This document shows positions 13,322 through 13,797 of a stretch of 13,797 bases of DNA, piece by piece. Source of the stretch: Acetobacteraceae bacterium (GTDB lineage Bacteria; Pseudomonadota; Alphaproteobacteria; Acetobacterales; Acetobacteraceae); the NCBI GenBank assembly GCA_030039695.1, contig JASHVB010000550.1, positions 1 to 13,797 of the forward strand, in the 5' to 3' direction. Both the position numbers and the translations under genes were made by a program. Position 1 is the stretch's first letter. Every line of letters begins with the position of its first letter. A model generated the notes under the pieces. It saw only the letters and a program-made list of their open reading frames with translations. It had not been told where the DNA came from and did not search any database.

Positions 13322-13377
13322 TGGCGAGCCATGCGGCGAGAGTTGCACCGAACCTGGCCTGGTCGGTGGGGATCGGC

Positions 13378-13797
13378 ATGCTGCTGCTTTTCGTCGGCGC
13401 GCTCGCTCAAGGGGTGTGGCGGCATTACGCGCAGCACCGCCAGGTGATCAGGTTTGCCGAGCAGCAGGCCAATTTTGTGCCTCAGGTGAGGGTCAAGAAG
13501 GTGGTGCAGCGCACCGGCAAGATGCAGGTGATGCAGCCAGGCACGACGCTGGCTTTCGAGCAGGCCGACATCTATGCCCGGAGCAGTGGCTACATACTGA
13601 AGCGGTTCGTTGATATCGGCGACCATGTCAAGGCCGGTCAGGTGCTTGCCGTGATTACCGCGCCCGAGGTGGAGGACCAGGTTGCTCAGTATCAGAACAG
13701 CCTGGCGCAGGCCGTCGCGACGCAACTCCAAAACAACGCGCTGCGAAAGTCGACAGAGGTGACCAGCATACGCTCTACCATCCTCGCCAGAGAAGGT
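13378..13797 (+). CDS. RND efflux periplasmic adaptor (HlyD/MFP family), partial, 3' end outside window
   Basis: The N-terminal 140 residues of a membrane fusion protein that links an RND inner-membrane pump to an outer-membrane channel. It begins with a membrane anchor (MLLLFVGALAQGVWRHYAQH). The biotinyl-lipoyl half-motif follows: FEQADIYARSSGYILKRFVD, IGDHVKAGQVLAVITAPEVE, DQ. Then comes the start of the coiled-coil hairpin (VAQYQNSLAQAVATQLQNNA). ATG 13378 has GGGGA 5 bases upstream. In-frame codons from 13324 (ASHAARVAPNLAWSVGIG) also look like authentic adaptor N-terminus, so the true start may have been further upstream and lost at the junction with the kinase relic; TTG 13321 is the only substitute there. 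Whether the gene is still expressed depends on that start. The substrate of the pump cannot be told. Confidence 0.85.
   Translation, partial: MLLLFVGALAQGVWRHYAQHRQVIRFAEQQANFVPQVRVKKVVQRTGKMQVMQPGTTLAFEQADIYARSSGYILKRFVDIGDHVKAGQVLAVITAPEVEDQVAQYQNSLAQAVATQLQNNALRKSTEVTSIRSTILAREG

Noticed and set aside
12982..13731. Minus-strand open frame of 249 codons
   Set aside because: Antisense to the clear efflux adaptor and kinase relic; composition is that of a reverse-complement shadow.
1..13797. CRISPR array, tRNA/rRNA gene, complete insertion sequence or phage defence system
   Set aside because: No regularly spaced repeats, cloverleaf-like sequence, paired IS ends or recognised defence domains were seen.

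Overview
The window looks like an accessory stretch of an alphaproteobacterial chromosome, most likely Bradyrhizobium or a close Rhizobiales relative. The base composition is GC-rich, Shine-Dalgarno sites are strong, GTG and TTG starts occur, and several small conserved hypothetical proteins are of a kind I associate with that group. The genus is inferred from recognised protein families, not from a search.

Layout, left to right. (1) At 1-935 on the minus strand there is the 5' part of a branched-chain amino acid type ABC substrate-binding protein, preceded by a decayed RidA gene. (2) At 1430-3270 there is a pyridoxamine-phosphate-oxidase-like protein (minus), an orphan pseudogene and a frameshifted ClpS paralogue (plus), a 72-residue beta-barrel-like protein (plus) and a 72-residue membrane protein (minus). 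(3) At 3470-4299 there is a conserved protein of unknown function next to a frameshifted N-terminal remnant of an ISL3-family transposase. (4) At 4536-5648 (minus) there is a probable two-gene unit: a four-helix membrane protein, then an NAD(P)H-dependent FMN reductase with a TTG start. (5) At 6187-6567 there is the N-terminal end of an intradiol (catechol or hydroxyquinol) dioxygenase fused to unrelated sequence. (6) At 6591-8528 (minus) there is an apparently intact GH15 glucoamylase/trehalase-type hydrolase. (7) At 8529-9474 there are small ORFs and relics. (8) At 9406-12824 there is a compact catabolic module: an extradiol-dioxygenase-like VOC protein, a HAD hydrolase and a coupled 22-residue hydrophobic ORF (minus), divergent from a LysR regulator, which is followed by a YciI-like protein (plus). 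(9) At 13151-13797 a histidine-kinase relic runs directly into the 5' part of an RND efflux periplasmic adaptor that leaves the window.

The best functional story is at 9.4-12.8 kb: a LysR-type activator probably controls the divergent VOC dioxygenase-HAD pair and perhaps YciI, a plausible small aromatic or ring-fission pathway. The most striking overall feature is gene decay. RidA, ClpS, the ISL3 transposase, the intradiol dioxygenase and the PAS-histidine kinase all survive as recognisable fragments, several with internal deletions that bring conserved ends together. I see no convincing new multi-gene system. The most novel items are the 186-residue protein at 3470-4030, the 72-residue protein at 2645-2863 and the 22-residue coupled ORF at 9406-9474. 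No tRNA, rRNA, CRISPR array or complete insertion sequence was recognised.
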